Positions 54,908 through 63,983 of a stretch of 64,000 nt of DNA are shown piece after piece (the first letter of the stretch is position 1; every line of letters starts with the position of its first letter). A model generated the notes under the pieces. It was not told the origin of the DNA. It did not search any database and saw only the letters and a list, made by a program, of their open reading frames with translations. The translations under genes were made by a program, and so were the position numbers. The stretch is from Clostridium grantii DSM 8605 (GTDB lineage: Bacteria; Bacillota; Clostridia; Clostridiales; Clostridiaceae): the NCBI RefSeq assembly GCF_900129965.1, contig NZ_FQXM01000018.1, positions 1-64,000 on the forward strand, in the 5' to 3' direction.

Positions 54908-55944
54908 AAATTAAGAAAATATTTTCATTAGTTTTAATGGTATGTATTATGACAGTAACTTTAGTTGGATGTGGAAGTAATAAGATGGTTTTAAATGTAT
55001 ACAATTGGGGAGATTATATTGATGAGTCCGTTTTAGATGATTTTGAAAAGGAAACTGGAATAAAAGTTAATTATGAAACCTTTGCTACAAATGAGGATAT
55101 GTATGTAAAAATTAAAAGTGGAGGTACAAATTATGATGTAGCAATACCTTCTGACTATATGATTTCAAAAATGATTAAAGAAGATTTACTTCAACCTATA
55201 GATTTGAATAATATTACTAATTTTAATTTAATTGGAGATGAATATAAAAATTTAGATTTCGATGCTGACAATAAATATTCTGTGCCTTATATGTGGGGAA
55301 CTTTAGGGGTTATATACAATACAACTATGGTGGATGAAAAAGTTGATAGCTGGAATATTTTATGGGATGAAAAATATGCTGATGAGATTTTAATGGTTAA
55401 TAGTCAAAGAGATTCTATAGGTATTACTTTGAAAAAATTAGGATATTCTATTAATAGCACTGATGAGAACGAATTAAATATGGCAAAAGAAGAGTTATTA
55501 AAGCAAAAACCTTTAGTTTTAGCTTACGTAGGTGATGAAGTTAAGGATATGATGGTAGCAGAAGAAGCGGCTATAGCTGTTGTTTGGTCTGGTGATGCTG
55601 TTACTATGATGGAGCAAAATCCAAATTTAAAATATGTAGTACCAAAAGAGGGCTCAAACAAGTGGTTTGATAATATGGTGATTCCTAAAATTAGTGAGCA
55701 TAAAGAAGAAGCAGAAAAGTTTATTGATTTTATGACAAAAGCAGAAACATCTTTAAAAAATGTAGATTATATTGGATATTCAACTCCAAATACAAAGACT
55801 TTTGATATGTTAGATGATGAAATTAAAAATGACGAGACTGCATATCCTTTAGAAAAAACTTTAGAAAACTGTGAAGTTTTAATTGACATTGGGGATTCAA
55901 TAAAATTATATGATAAAATATGGACTGAAATATTAGCTAATTAA
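54901..55944 (+). CDS. potD: Spermidine/putrescine-binding lipoprotein
   Basis: 347 aa. Lipoprotein signal with lipobox LVGC at about residue 24, then LNVYNWGDYIDESVLDDFEKETGIKV, the standard PotD start. VPYMWGTLGVIYNT and the WNILWDEKY region follow; polyamine-binding acidic and aromatic residues (W, D, E) are present. Ends the operon before a terminator. Substrate preference between putrescine and spermidine is not decided. Confidence 0.94.
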   Translation: MVKIKKIFSLVLMVCIMTVTLVGCGSNKMVLNVYNWGDYIDESVLDDFEKETGIKVNYETFATNEDMYVKIKSGGTNYDVAIPSDYMISKMIKEDLLQPIDLNNITNFNLIGDEYKNLDFDADNKYSVPYMWGTLGVIYNTTMVDEKVDSWNILWDEKYADEILMVNSQRDSIGITLKKLGYSINSTDENELNMAKEELLKQKPLVLAYVGDEVKDMMVAEEAAIAVVWSGDAVTMMEQNPNLKYVVPKEGSNKWFDNMVIPKISEHKEEAEKFIDFMTKAETSLKNVDYIGYSTPNTKTFDMLDDEIKNDETAYPLEKTLENCEVLIDIGDSIKLYDKIWTEILAN

Positions 55945-55971
55945 AATTCTTGCTTTGCAAGAATTTTTTTT
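55944..55971 (+). terminator. Terminator of the pot operon
   Basis: AAATTCTTGC-TTT-GCAAGAATTT followed by Ts, starting at the potD stop codon. Confidence 0.88.
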
Positions 55972-56110
55972 ATCTATTTGAGAGTTTTTCACTTTAAATT
56001 TTTTTTTGTAGCATATATAATGAATATGGCGCTAATTAATTTAAAAAATCTAAAGAAGAATATTATAGTAAAAACAAAACTACTATAAAATAAAGTATAG
56101 GATGAAGATG

Positions 56111-57049
56111 ATGAAAGACTATTATATGATAAGCAATTATAAAAATTTAGCACAGAAATTTAAAGAAGAGAAAAATTACATAAAAGCTATTCAATTTTTA
56201 GAAAAGGCTGAGAAACTTACTAAAGGGGACAGTAATATAGAAATAATATTAGATATGGCTTTAATTTATGATGAAATGGGGCAATATGAATTAGCAATAG
56301 AAACTTTTGATAAAGTTATAAAAATAGATAATGAAGAAGAACGTGCTTTTTATGGTATAGCAATTGCTTTAGATAGTTTATGTGAATTTAACAAGGCAAT
56401 AGAATATTACGATAAAGCTATTGAGTTAAATCCGTATTATCAAAGGGCTTACTTTTTTAAAGCAGGCGCTCATGATGCATTGGGAGAAAAAGAAAAAGCT
56501 ATTGAATGTTATAAAAAGGCTATAGAATTGAATGTTAATGATTTTTGGGCTTATCTTAACTTGGGTTCTATATATGAAGAGTTTAAAATGTACAAAAATG
56601 CTGTTGAAGTAACTGAAAAAGCTTTGAATATACAACCAAACAATCATATGGTACTTTTTAATTTGGGTGTTATTTATAACAAACTAGGAAGAAAAAATAC
56701 AGCAGAAGAATTTTACAACAAAGCTATAAATGAAAAATCAGATTACCCTTTTAGTTATTTAAATTTAGCAATTATTTATAAAGAAAATGATGATATGGAA
56801 AAGGCTATAAAAATAATCAGTGAGGGGATAAATAATAATTCGGATACATCCTATTTATACTATAATAGGGCATGTTTTTATTCAATTGATAAAAGGCTAG
56901 ATGAAGCTATGGAAGACTTAGAAAAAGCATATGAAATGAATGAAGACTTTGTTGATTATATTTTATTAGATAAAGAATTAGAAAATTTAAATGAATTAAA
57001 CAGATTTATAAGTTTTTTAGATAGAATTAAAAATTTACAAAATGTATAA
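56111..57049 (+). CDS. Tetratricopeptide repeat protein
   Basis: About 312 aa and about seven TPR units (for example AIEYYDKAIELNPYYQRAYFFKAG and AIECYKKAIELNVNDFWAYLNLG), with no other domain or membrane segment. Likely a protein-protein interaction scaffold in the cytoplasm. Three in-frame ATGs exist at 56102, 56108 and 56111; AGGA at 56099-56102 is best spaced for the last two, and I give 56111. Monocistronic. Confidence 0.85.
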   Translation: MKDYYMISNYKNLAQKFKEEKNYIKAIQFLEKAEKLTKGDSNIEIILDMALIYDEMGQYELAIETFDKVIKIDNEEERAFYGIAIALDSLCEFNKAIEYYDKAIELNPYYQRAYFFKAGAHDALGEKEKAIECYKKAIELNVNDFWAYLNLGSIYEEFKMYKNAVEVTEKALNIQPNNHMVLFNLGVIYNKLGRKNTAEEFYNKAINEKSDYPFSYLNLAIIYKENDDMEKAIKIISEGINNNSDTSYLYYNRACFYSIDKRLDEAMEDLEKAYEMNEDFVDYILLDKELENLNELNRFISFLDRIKNLQNV

Positions 57050-57069
57050 ACTATATTTGTATGCTTTAT

Positions 57070-57103
57070 AAAGAAAAAGACCATAAAATGGTCTTTTTCT
57101 TTA
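57070..57103 (+). terminator. Terminator after TPR gene
   Basis: AAAGAAAAAGACCAT pairs with ATGGTCTTTTTCTTT around AAA; the right arm is T-rich. Confidence 0.85.
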
Positions 57104-57191
57104 TAAAAACTTAATAATTCCAAGAGAAAAAATTTATATTAATAGTGTATTATAGATTATATAGTAAATAACATTAGGGGAGGAAATAAAA

Positions 57192-58610
57192 TTGAAGGAC
57201 AAGGAAATTATAACTAAAAAAGAAGAAAATTTAACTCAAGAAATTAATAGTAACAATATTCAAAGCAAGGGGTTAAATAAAAAAAGAAATAAAAAAGTAG
57301 CAAGAAGAATAGTTTGCGCTGTGATAATTTTAGTGGTTTTAGGAGCTATTGTCATAAATAATAAAGCTAATACAGAAGATGGAAGTATTATTTTAGTAAA
57401 AAGTTCAAAGGCAGAAGTTAGTGATATAAATTCTTATTTATCAACCACAGCTGATATTCAATCAAATTATTCTAAAACGTACTACCCACCTGTAAATGGG
57501 AAGGTAATTGAAATTTCTGTTAAAGTTGGAGATGAAGTAAAAGCAGGTCAAGTTTTAATAAAATATGATATGGATGATTTAGAATCAACTGTTGCTTTAA
57601 ATCAAATTCAATATGATAATGCAGTTTTAGCTAAACAAGACTTAGTTGATCAAAATAAAGATGCACAAGCTAAAGTTGATGATTATAATACAGATATTGA
57701 AGATATAAAAAGACAAATAAAAAATTTGAATTTAGAAATTGAAGAGTTAGGTAATACCAATGAGGACCATTCAAAAGATGCAATGATAACTGCTAAAGAT
57801 CAGCAAATAACTGGGTTAGAAACGTCACAAGATTCTTTGGAAAAGCAAAGAGATGCTATATATTTTGTGTCTGATTCAAAACTAAAACAAGCAGATAATT
57901 CTATTTCTTCAGCAAAAATAAATTTGGATAGTGCTAAGGAAAGAAGAGATACATCTGAAAGCTCTATAATTGCAGAACAAGATGGAGTTGTTACTTCATT
58001 ATACTCTGTTGTAGGAGCTCAAGATAACGTCAGTAAAGCTGCAGTAGAAGTTATGGATACTAAGGATTTAAAGGCTATAGTATATGTAAATAAATATGAA
58101 GCGGATAGTGTAAAAATAGGAGATAAAGCCATAATTCTTAGTGGAAGCAATGAATACGAAGGTGAAGTTAGTTTTGTAGCACCCAATGCAGAAAAAACAC
58201 AGGGAGCTACAGGAAGCACTGCATCACTAAAAGTAGAAGTTAAGATTTTAAATGGGGATGAGAATTTGAAAATCAACTTTGAATCAGATATAGATATACT
58301 TACTGCGAGTACACAAGCAGTTGTAACAGTTCCAGTAGAAGCTATTAAAACAGATAAGGATGGTAGAAATTATCTTTATGTAATAGAGAATAATAAGGCT
58401 GTAGAAAAAGATATAACTTTAGGAATACAATCAGATACAACAGCAGAAATAGTAGCTGGAGTGTTAGATAAAGAAGAGGTTATTTTAAATCCAAGTTCAG
58501 AAATTATAGATGGAACTATGGTTTCTACAGATGAAACAGTAAAAAAAGGATCTTTTTTTTCTAATATGAGAAAGTCTAGAAATAGTGAAACAGAAAATAC
58601 TACTAATTAG
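57192..58610 (+). CDS. HlyD/MacA-family efflux adaptor
   Basis: 472 aa. Basic N-terminus, one membrane helix (about residues 40-56, RIVCAVIILVVLGAIVI), then a biotinyl-lipoyl half (KVIEISVKVGDEVKAGQVLIKYD), a long coiled coil (about 135-250), the second lipoyl half (IIAEQDGVVTSLYSVVGAQ) and beta-barrel parts ending in VPVEAIKTD. In Gram-positive bacteria such proteins assist a MacB-like ABC transporter. TTG start after GGGGAGGAA. First gene of a five-gene operon ending with a two-component system. Confidence 0.88.
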   Translation: MKDKEIITKKEENLTQEINSNNIQSKGLNKKRNKKVARRIVCAVIILVVLGAIVINNKANTEDGSIILVKSSKAEVSDINSYLSTTADIQSNYSKTYYPPVNGKVIEISVKVGDEVKAGQVLIKYDMDDLESTVALNQIQYDNAVLAKQDLVDQNKDAQAKVDDYNTDIEDIKRQIKNLNLEIEELGNTNEDHSKDAMITAKDQQITGLETSQDSLEKQRDAIYFVSDSKLKQADNSISSAKINLDSAKERRDTSESSIIAEQDGVVTSLYSVVGAQDNVSKAAVEVMDTKDLKAIVYVNKYEADSVKIGDKAIILSGSNEYEGEVSFVAPNAEKTQGATGSTASLKVEVKILNGDENLKINFESDIDILTASTQAVVTVPVEAIKTDKDGRNYLYVIENNKAVEKDITLGIQSDTTAEIVAGVLDKEEVILNPSSEIIDGTMVSTDETVKKGSFFSNMRKSRNSETENTTN

Positions 58611-58621
58611 GAGGGCGTAAT

Positions 58622-59317
58622 ATGATCGAAGTAAAAAACATTGTAAAAAGATATATAACAGGAACAATAGATTTTACTGCCTTAAATAGTGTTTCTCTTA
58701 AAATAGAAAAAGGAGAATTTACATCAATTATGGGCCCTTCAGGTTCAGGTAAATCTACTTTTATGAATATTCTAGGATGCTTAGATAGATTAGATAGTGG
58801 CGAATATATCTTAAATAATCAAAATATATCTACTTTAAATGATAATGAACTTGCGGCTATTAGAAATAAGGAAATAGGTTTTGTTTTTCAATCCTTTAAT
58901 TTATTGCCAAGAATATCAGTGTTAGAAAATGTTGAATTACCCATGGTTTATGCTGGAGTATCCATGAAAGAAAGAAGAGAAAAAGCTTTATCAGCATTAG
59001 AAAAAGTAGGACTTTTAGATAGAATTCAGCATAGACCCAACGAAATATCAGGAGGTCAGAAACAAAGAGTAGCTATAGCTAGAGCCATTGTAAATAACCC
59101 AAACGTAATTATGGCAGATGAACCAACAGGTAATTTGGATAGTAAATCTACTAATGATATAATTAGTATATTTCAAAAACTAAATGATGAAGGGGCTACT
59201 ATTGTTATGGTAACTCATGAGCCAGATGTTGCTAAATATACTAAAAGAATTGTGACTTTTAAAGATGGTGTAATTGTTAAAGATGGTGAAGTAGAAAATA
59301 GACTAATAATGGAATAA
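58622..59317 (+). CDS. MacB-type ABC transporter ATP-binding protein
   Basis: 231 aa, the length and motifs of LolD/MacB-type subunits: Walker A GPSGSGKST, Q-loop FVFQSFNLLPR, signature ISGGQKQRVAIARAI, Walker B VIMADEPTGNLDS, and H-loop VTHEPD. Starts 11 bases after the adaptor gene (AGGAGGGCG before ATG). Confidence 0.95.
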   Translation: MIEVKNIVKRYITGTIDFTALNSVSLKIEKGEFTSIMGPSGSGKSTFMNILGCLDRLDSGEYILNNQNISTLNDNELAAIRNKEIGFVFQSFNLLPRISVLENVELPMVYAGVSMKERREKALSALEKVGLLDRIQHRPNEISGGQKQRVAIARAIVNNPNVIMADEPTGNLDSKSTNDIISIFQKLNDEGATIVMVTHEPDVAKYTKRIVTFKDGVIVKDGEVENRLIME

Positions 59318-59327
59318 AGGTGATTAT

Positions 59328-60530
59328 ATGAAAATATTAGAAAGTTTAAAAATGGCTTTAAGCAGTATATTAGCCAATAAAATGAGATCTTTTTTAACTA
59401 TGTTAGGTATAATCATAGGGATAAGTTCAGTAATCGCTATTGTATCTCTTGGAACAGGAGGTCAAGCTTCAATAACTGGTGAATTTGAAAAAATAGGAGC
59501 ATCATCAGTTAGTGTTATGGTGGATACAACTAATGCCAGTGAAGCTGATTATATATCCTTAAAGGATATTGACATATTAAATGAGCAATTAGAAGACTTG
59601 AAATATGCTACACCAATAATTGGAAAGCAAGGAACGGCAGTTACTGATACAACTAAGCTTAGTGCATCTATTACAGCAGGAAATGAATTCTATGATGATA
59701 TAAATAATGTTACTATGGTAGACGGAAGATTTTTTAATGCAAATGATGTTTTAAGCATTAAATATGTAGCGGTAGTAGATGAAACCACAGCTAATAATTT
59801 ATTTGGTAGAACAGATATTGTAGATGAATATGTTAAAATAGGTAGCAATGGAAATGAAAAAAAGTTTAGAATAATTGGAGTACAAGAAGCATCTCAACAA
59901 TTTGGTCCTCCCAATGAAGACAGAGCAAGTATATATATCCCTATTACAACTATAGAATATTTATATCCAGAGGATAGTAATATTGCAACTATGACCTTGG
60001 TATCAAAAGAAAAGGACCAAGCAGAGGATATGGGTAATTCTGCAGTATCTATATTAGAAGCTAGACATAATAATAGAGGCAAAGAAATATACAGTATCCA
60101 AAGTATGTTAGATATTCTAGATCAGATTAATAATGTGCTAGGTATTTTCACTACTTTTATAACTGCGGTAGCGGCTATTTCACTTCTTGTTGGTGGGATA
60201 GGAGTAATGAACATAATGCTTGTATCAGTTACAGAAAGAACAAGGGAAATAGGTATTAGAAAAGCTATAGGAGCCACAACAAATAATATTCTTTTTCAAT
60301 TTTTAACAGAATCAGCTATAATATCTTTGATTGGTGGTATTATTGGAATGATTATTGGAATAGGTGGGGCAAATATAATTGGAGGATTTGTAGATATTGT
60401 TCCAGAAGTTTCTGCTACAGTTGTTATAGGTACAATATTATTTTCTTCGGCTATTGGAATATTTTTCGGAATTTATCCAGCTAGAAAAGCAGCTAATTTA
60501 AAACCTATAGATGCACTTAGATATGAATAG
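59328..60530 (+). CDS. MacB/FtsX-family ABC permease
   Basis: 400 aa. One N-terminal helix (FLTMLGIIIGISSVIAIVSLG), a large extracellular MacB-PCD domain (about 45-270), and three C-terminal helices with VGGIGVMNIMLVSVTERTREIGIRKAIGAT, the FtsX core motif. Export of a peptide, antibiotic or lipid-like compound is the family role; substrate unknown. Ten bases from the ATPase gene. Confidence 0.93.
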   Translation: MKILESLKMALSSILANKMRSFLTMLGIIIGISSVIAIVSLGTGGQASITGEFEKIGASSVSVMVDTTNASEADYISLKDIDILNEQLEDLKYATPIIGKQGTAVTDTTKLSASITAGNEFYDDINNVTMVDGRFFNANDVLSIKYVAVVDETTANNLFGRTDIVDEYVKIGSNGNEKKFRIIGVQEASQQFGPPNEDRASIYIPITTIEYLYPEDSNIATMTLVSKEKDQAEDMGNSAVSILEARHNNRGKEIYSIQSMLDILDQINNVLGIFTTFITAVAAISLLVGGIGVMNIMLVSVTERTREIGIRKAIGATTNNILFQFLTESAIISLIGGIIGMIIGIGGANIIGGFVDIVPEVSATVVIGTILFSSAIGIFFGIYPARKAANLKPIDALRYE

Positions 60531-60541
60531 GAAGTGATTTT

Positions 60542-62023
60542 ATGACAATAAAATCTAGATTAAGGCACTCACATATTTTTATGATGTTAGTGCCCATAAT
60601 TTTAGTAGCTATGATTATGTTAACTTTAAGATTTTACTTTTTTGAGAAATATAACAATTCTAATAATGTTAATGCTTTTGAAAAAATTACAGATGGATTT
60701 GAAAATTATTATAATTATATAGTTAGACAGATAGATGTAACTGCATTAACAGAACCAAATAAATTTGAAGACTCAAAATTTATAAGTGAATTCAATGAAG
60801 AAATAGAAAAAAATGGTTATGCTATTGTTATTAGAAAAAATGATACAATAGCATATAAATCGCCTATAATAAAAACTTTACAGATAGAAAATGGATTAGA
60901 ACCTTTTGGCTTTCTACCAGATAAAAATAATTCAGCAGTAGATAAAACTTATTTAGATGAATCAATTGTAAAATTAAATCAAAAGGATTTTTACTTTGAA
61001 GATGGTAGTGAAGGAAGTATATTTATTTATTTTAGAACAAGAGAAGCCATAAGTATAATTAATAAACTGATGCTATTTATAATGATTTTTATAGTTGTAG
61101 TTTTATTGACTACTCTTGCAGTAATAACTTATATTGTATCAAAGAGTATTGTAAATCCTTTAAATAAATTGAGTTATGCTGCTAATGAAATAAGAAAAGG
61201 AAATTTAGATTATGAAGTAAGCGTAAATTGTAAAGATGAAGTAGGAGAATTATATCAATCTTTTGAAGAAATGAGGAAGAGATTAAAAGAGTCTCTTGTG
61301 CAACAAAATCAATATGAAGAAAATAGAAAAGAATTAATTTCCAATATATCTCATGACTTAAGAACACCCATTACTTCAATAAAAGGCTATATTCAAGGAA
61401 TAAAGGATGGAATAGCAGATTCACCAGAAAAAATGGAGAAATATATAAATACAATCGCAGGAAAAGCGGATGATATGGATAAATTAATTGAAGAATTATT
61501 TTTATTTTCAAAATTAGATTTAAAAAAGTTTCCTTTTAACTATCAGAAAATAGATGTTACAGAATACTTAAAGGATTGTGTAGAGGAACTTAGTTTTGAT
61601 TTGAATAAAAATAATATAAATTTAGATTTTGAATACACAGAAAAAAAACTTTTTTGTTCAGCAGATGTACAGCAGTTAAAAAGAGTAATTTTGAATATAA
61701 TAACTAATGCTAGCAAATATTTCTATAATGATAAAGGGCCTAAAATAGTTATTACTTTAGTAGATAAAAAAGATAATGTAGAGATAAGTATTTCAGATAA
61801 TGGTATAGGTATGTCCTCAGAAATATTACCTAATATCTTTGATAGATTTTATAGAGGTGATTCAGCTAGAAATACAACTACTGGTGGAAGTGGCCTTGGA
61901 CTTGCAATATGTAGAAGTATAATAGAAGAACATGGTGGAATAATATGGGCAGAAAGTGAATTAGGAGAAGGAACTTGTATAAGGTTTACTTTGCCTAAGG
62001 TAGTTGGGGAGTTTCTTAGATAA
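60542..62023 (+). CDS. Sensor histidine kinase
   Basis: 493 aa. Helix near residues 12-29, extracellular sensor about 30-175, second helix about 178-200, HAMP, HisKA with phospho-acceptor H271 in SNISHDLRTPITSIKGY, and HATPase_c with N box (LKRVILNIITNASKYF), G1 (DNGIGM), and GGSGLGLAICRSI. Complete kinase. Part of the efflux operon, 12 bases after the permease, so it probably senses the transported compound or cell-envelope stress. Confidence 0.95.
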   Translation: MTIKSRLRHSHIFMMLVPIILVAMIMLTLRFYFFEKYNNSNNVNAFEKITDGFENYYNYIVRQIDVTALTEPNKFEDSKFISEFNEEIEKNGYAIVIRKNDTIAYKSPIIKTLQIENGLEPFGFLPDKNNSAVDKTYLDESIVKLNQKDFYFEDGSEGSIFIYFRTREAISIINKLMLFIMIFIVVVLLTTLAVITYIVSKSIVNPLNKLSYAANEIRKGNLDYEVSVNCKDEVGELYQSFEEMRKRLKESLVQQNQYEENRKELISNISHDLRTPITSIKGYIQGIKDGIADSPEKMEKYINTIAGKADDMDKLIEELFLFSKLDLKKFPFNYQKIDVTEYLKDCVEELSFDLNKNNINLDFEYTEKKLFCSADVQQLKRVILNIITNASKYFYNDKGPKIVITLVDKKDNVEISISDNGIGMSSEILPNIFDRFYRGDSARNTTTGGSGLGLAICRSIIEEHGGIIWAESELGEGTCIRFTLPKVVGEFLR

Positions 62024-62032
62024 AAAGTTTAA

Positions 62033-62059
62033 GGTTGGAAAGTTGGAAAGTTGGAAGGG
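62033..62059. repeat. GGAAAGTT short tandem repeat
   Basis: GGTT, then GGAAAGTT twice, then GGAAGGG, in the spacer between the kinase and regulator genes and containing the regulator's ribosome site region. Similar to the repeat at 47968. Confidence 0.7.
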
Positions 62060-62070
62060 TGAGGTGAAAT

Positions 62071-62760
62071 TTGGATAAAATATTGATAGTTGAGGATGAT
62101 GTTAGTATAGGGGAACTAGAGCGTGATTATTTAGAAATTAGTGGTTATGAGGTTCATGTGGAATTATCAGGACTTATGGGACTTAAAAAGGCCTTAGAAA
62201 ATGATTACAATTTAGTTATCTTGGATTTAATGTTGCCTGGTATGGATGGTTTTGAAATATGCAAGGAAATTAGAAAAGTTAAAGACATACCTATTCTATT
62301 GGTATCTGCTAAGAAAGAAGATATTGATAAAATTAGAGGCTTAGGATTAGGAGCAGATGATTATATTACCAAACCTTTTAGTCCGAGTGAATTGGTGGCT
62401 AGAGCAAAGGCACATATTTCAAGATACAATAGACTTACCCAAAAAAATACTCAAAGTGAAAATGTGATTGAGATAAAAGGTTTGAGAATTGAAGTTGAAG
62501 CTAGAAGAATTTTTGTTAATGAAAATGAAATAATTCTAACTTCAAAAGAATTTGATATACTGTATCATTTAGCTACAAATCCTAATAAAGTATTTAGTAA
62601 GGATAGAATATTTGAAAGTATATGGGGATATGATTCCCTTGGGGAAATAGCAACGGTAACTGTGCATATAAGAAAGATTAGAGAAAAAATAGAAAGTGAT
62701 CCATCAAATCCAGAGTTTATTGAAACAATTTGGGGGGTAGGGTATAGATTTAAAGGGTAA
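62071..62760 (+). CDS. OmpR-family response regulator
   Basis: 229 aa. Receiver domain with phospho-acceptor D52 in LVILDLMLPG, acidic pair ED near the N-terminus (VEDD), and Lys in YITKPFSPSE. Winged-helix DNA-binding domain from about residue 130 (LRIEVEARRIFVNENEIILTSKEFDIL, and TVTVHIRKIREKIE with GVGYRFKG end). TTG start at 62071 with GGGTGAGGTG upstream. Partner of the preceding kinase. No clear terminator follows in the 240-base gap. Confidence 0.95.
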   Translation: MDKILIVEDDVSIGELERDYLEISGYEVHVELSGLMGLKKALENDYNLVILDLMLPGMDGFEICKEIRKVKDIPILLVSAKKEDIDKIRGLGLGADDYITKPFSPSELVARAKAHISRYNRLTQKNTQSENVIEIKGLRIEVEARRIFVNENEIILTSKEFDILYHLATNPNKVFSKDRIFESIWGYDSLGEIATVTVHIRKIREKIESDPSNPEFIETIWGVGYRFKG

Positions 62761-62883
62761 TTGAAAAATAAAGTAAAAAACACTCAGTAATTATAAACTA
62801 TCAAGATAAAAACAAGTTTAAGGGCCCTTTCTCTAATCCCATAAATAACTTTAATTTTCTCTAATTTTACTATTATATTATAG

Positions 62884-62897
62884 TGGTATCGGTTTCA
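62884..62897 (+). promoter_or_regulatory. Candidate cre (CcpA operator)
   Basis: TGGTATCGGTTTCA agrees with TGWAANCGNTNWCA at 9 of 11 fixed positions, including the central CG and TNWCA end. It lies about 105 bases before the GH43 gene, just after an AT-rich TATTATATTATAG tract that could be the promoter -10. A palindrome AAGGGCCCTT (62820-62829) stands nearby. Confidence 0.5.
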
Positions 62898-63002
62898 AAA
62901 ATGATGTAAAATTAGAAAATAGAGTATTAAAAATTAAAATAATTTATATGGTAATTACATATTAAGTGCACAAAATAGAAGTTTATTGAGGAGAAAAATT
63001 TT

Positions 63003-63983
63003 ATGCAAAATATTGCAAAACCAAATGAACCTTTAGTAACCCATATTTACACTGCAGATCCTTCAGCACATGTATTTGAGGGCAAAATTTATATATATCC
63101 ATCTCATGATTTGAATGAAGAAAGAGATTCAAATGACGATGGAGACCAATACAATATGAAGGATTATCACGTTTTATCAATGGATGATTTTAACTCACCA
63201 TGTGTAGATAATGGCGAAGTACTTAACCTAAGGGATATTCCATGGGCAAGTGAACAGCTATGGGCACCTGATGCTGCTTATAAAAATAATATGTATTATT
63301 TCTATTTTCCAGCAAGAGATAAAGAGGGTATTTTTAGAATTGGAGTAGCTACTAGCACTACGCCTTCAGGACCGTTCAAACCTGAAGAAAATTATATTCC
63401 AGGTAGTTATAGTATTGATCCTGCTGTTCTAGTAGATGATGATGATAAGACATATATTTACTTTGGAGGGCTTTGGGGAGGACAATTAGAAAAATGGCAG
63501 ACAGGAGCTTTTAATGCTGATGGAATTGGTCCAGATGAATCAGCTCCAGCTATAGGCCCAAGAGTGGCTGAATTAAGTGATGATATGCTTACTTTTAAAG
63601 AAACACCTGAAGAAATTGTAATTGTTGATGAAGAGGGAAATTCTTTACTTGCTGGGGATGAAGAAAGAAGATATTTTGAAGGGCCGTGGGTACACAAACA
63701 TAATGAATATTATTATCTTTCTTATTCTACTGGATCTACCCATTATATTGTATATGCTATGAGTAAAAATCCAAAAGGACCTTATGTATTTAAGGGTAGA
63801 ATATTAAATCCTGTAATAGGTTGGACTACGCATCATTCAATTGTTAAACATGAAGAAAAATGGTATTTATTTTATCATGATAGTTCATTATCTGGTGGCG
63901 CTGACAACAAACGTAGCGTAAAATACACGGAATTAAAGTATAATGATGATGGTACAATTCAAACAATAAAATATGAAGTATAA
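63003..63983 (+). CDS. Glycoside hydrolase family 43 (beta-xylosidase/arabinofuranosidase type)
   Basis: 326 aa, single catalytic five-bladed propeller. Catalytic triad fits GH43: base D19 in YTADPSAHVF, pKa modulator D139 in SIDPAVLVDD, acid E226 in FEGPWVH. IYIYPSHD near residue 30 is typical of the GH43 group acting on arabinose/xylose side chains. No signal peptide, so it works inside the cell on imported oligosaccharides. GAGGAG is before the ATG. Complete, ending 17 bases before the window end. Confidence 0.9.
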   Translation: MQNIAKPNEPLVTHIYTADPSAHVFEGKIYIYPSHDLNEERDSNDDGDQYNMKDYHVLSMDDFNSPCVDNGEVLNLRDIPWASEQLWAPDAAYKNNMYYFYFPARDKEGIFRIGVATSTTPSGPFKPEENYIPGSYSIDPAVLVDDDDKTYIYFGGLWGGQLEKWQTGAFNADGIGPDESAPAIGPRVAELSDDMLTFKETPEEIVIVDEEGNSLLAGDEERRYFEGPWVHKHNEYYYLSYSTGSTHYIVYAMSKNPKGPYVFKGRILNPVIGWTTHHSIVKHEEKWYLFYHDSSLSGGADNKRSVKYTELKYNDDGTIQTIKYEV

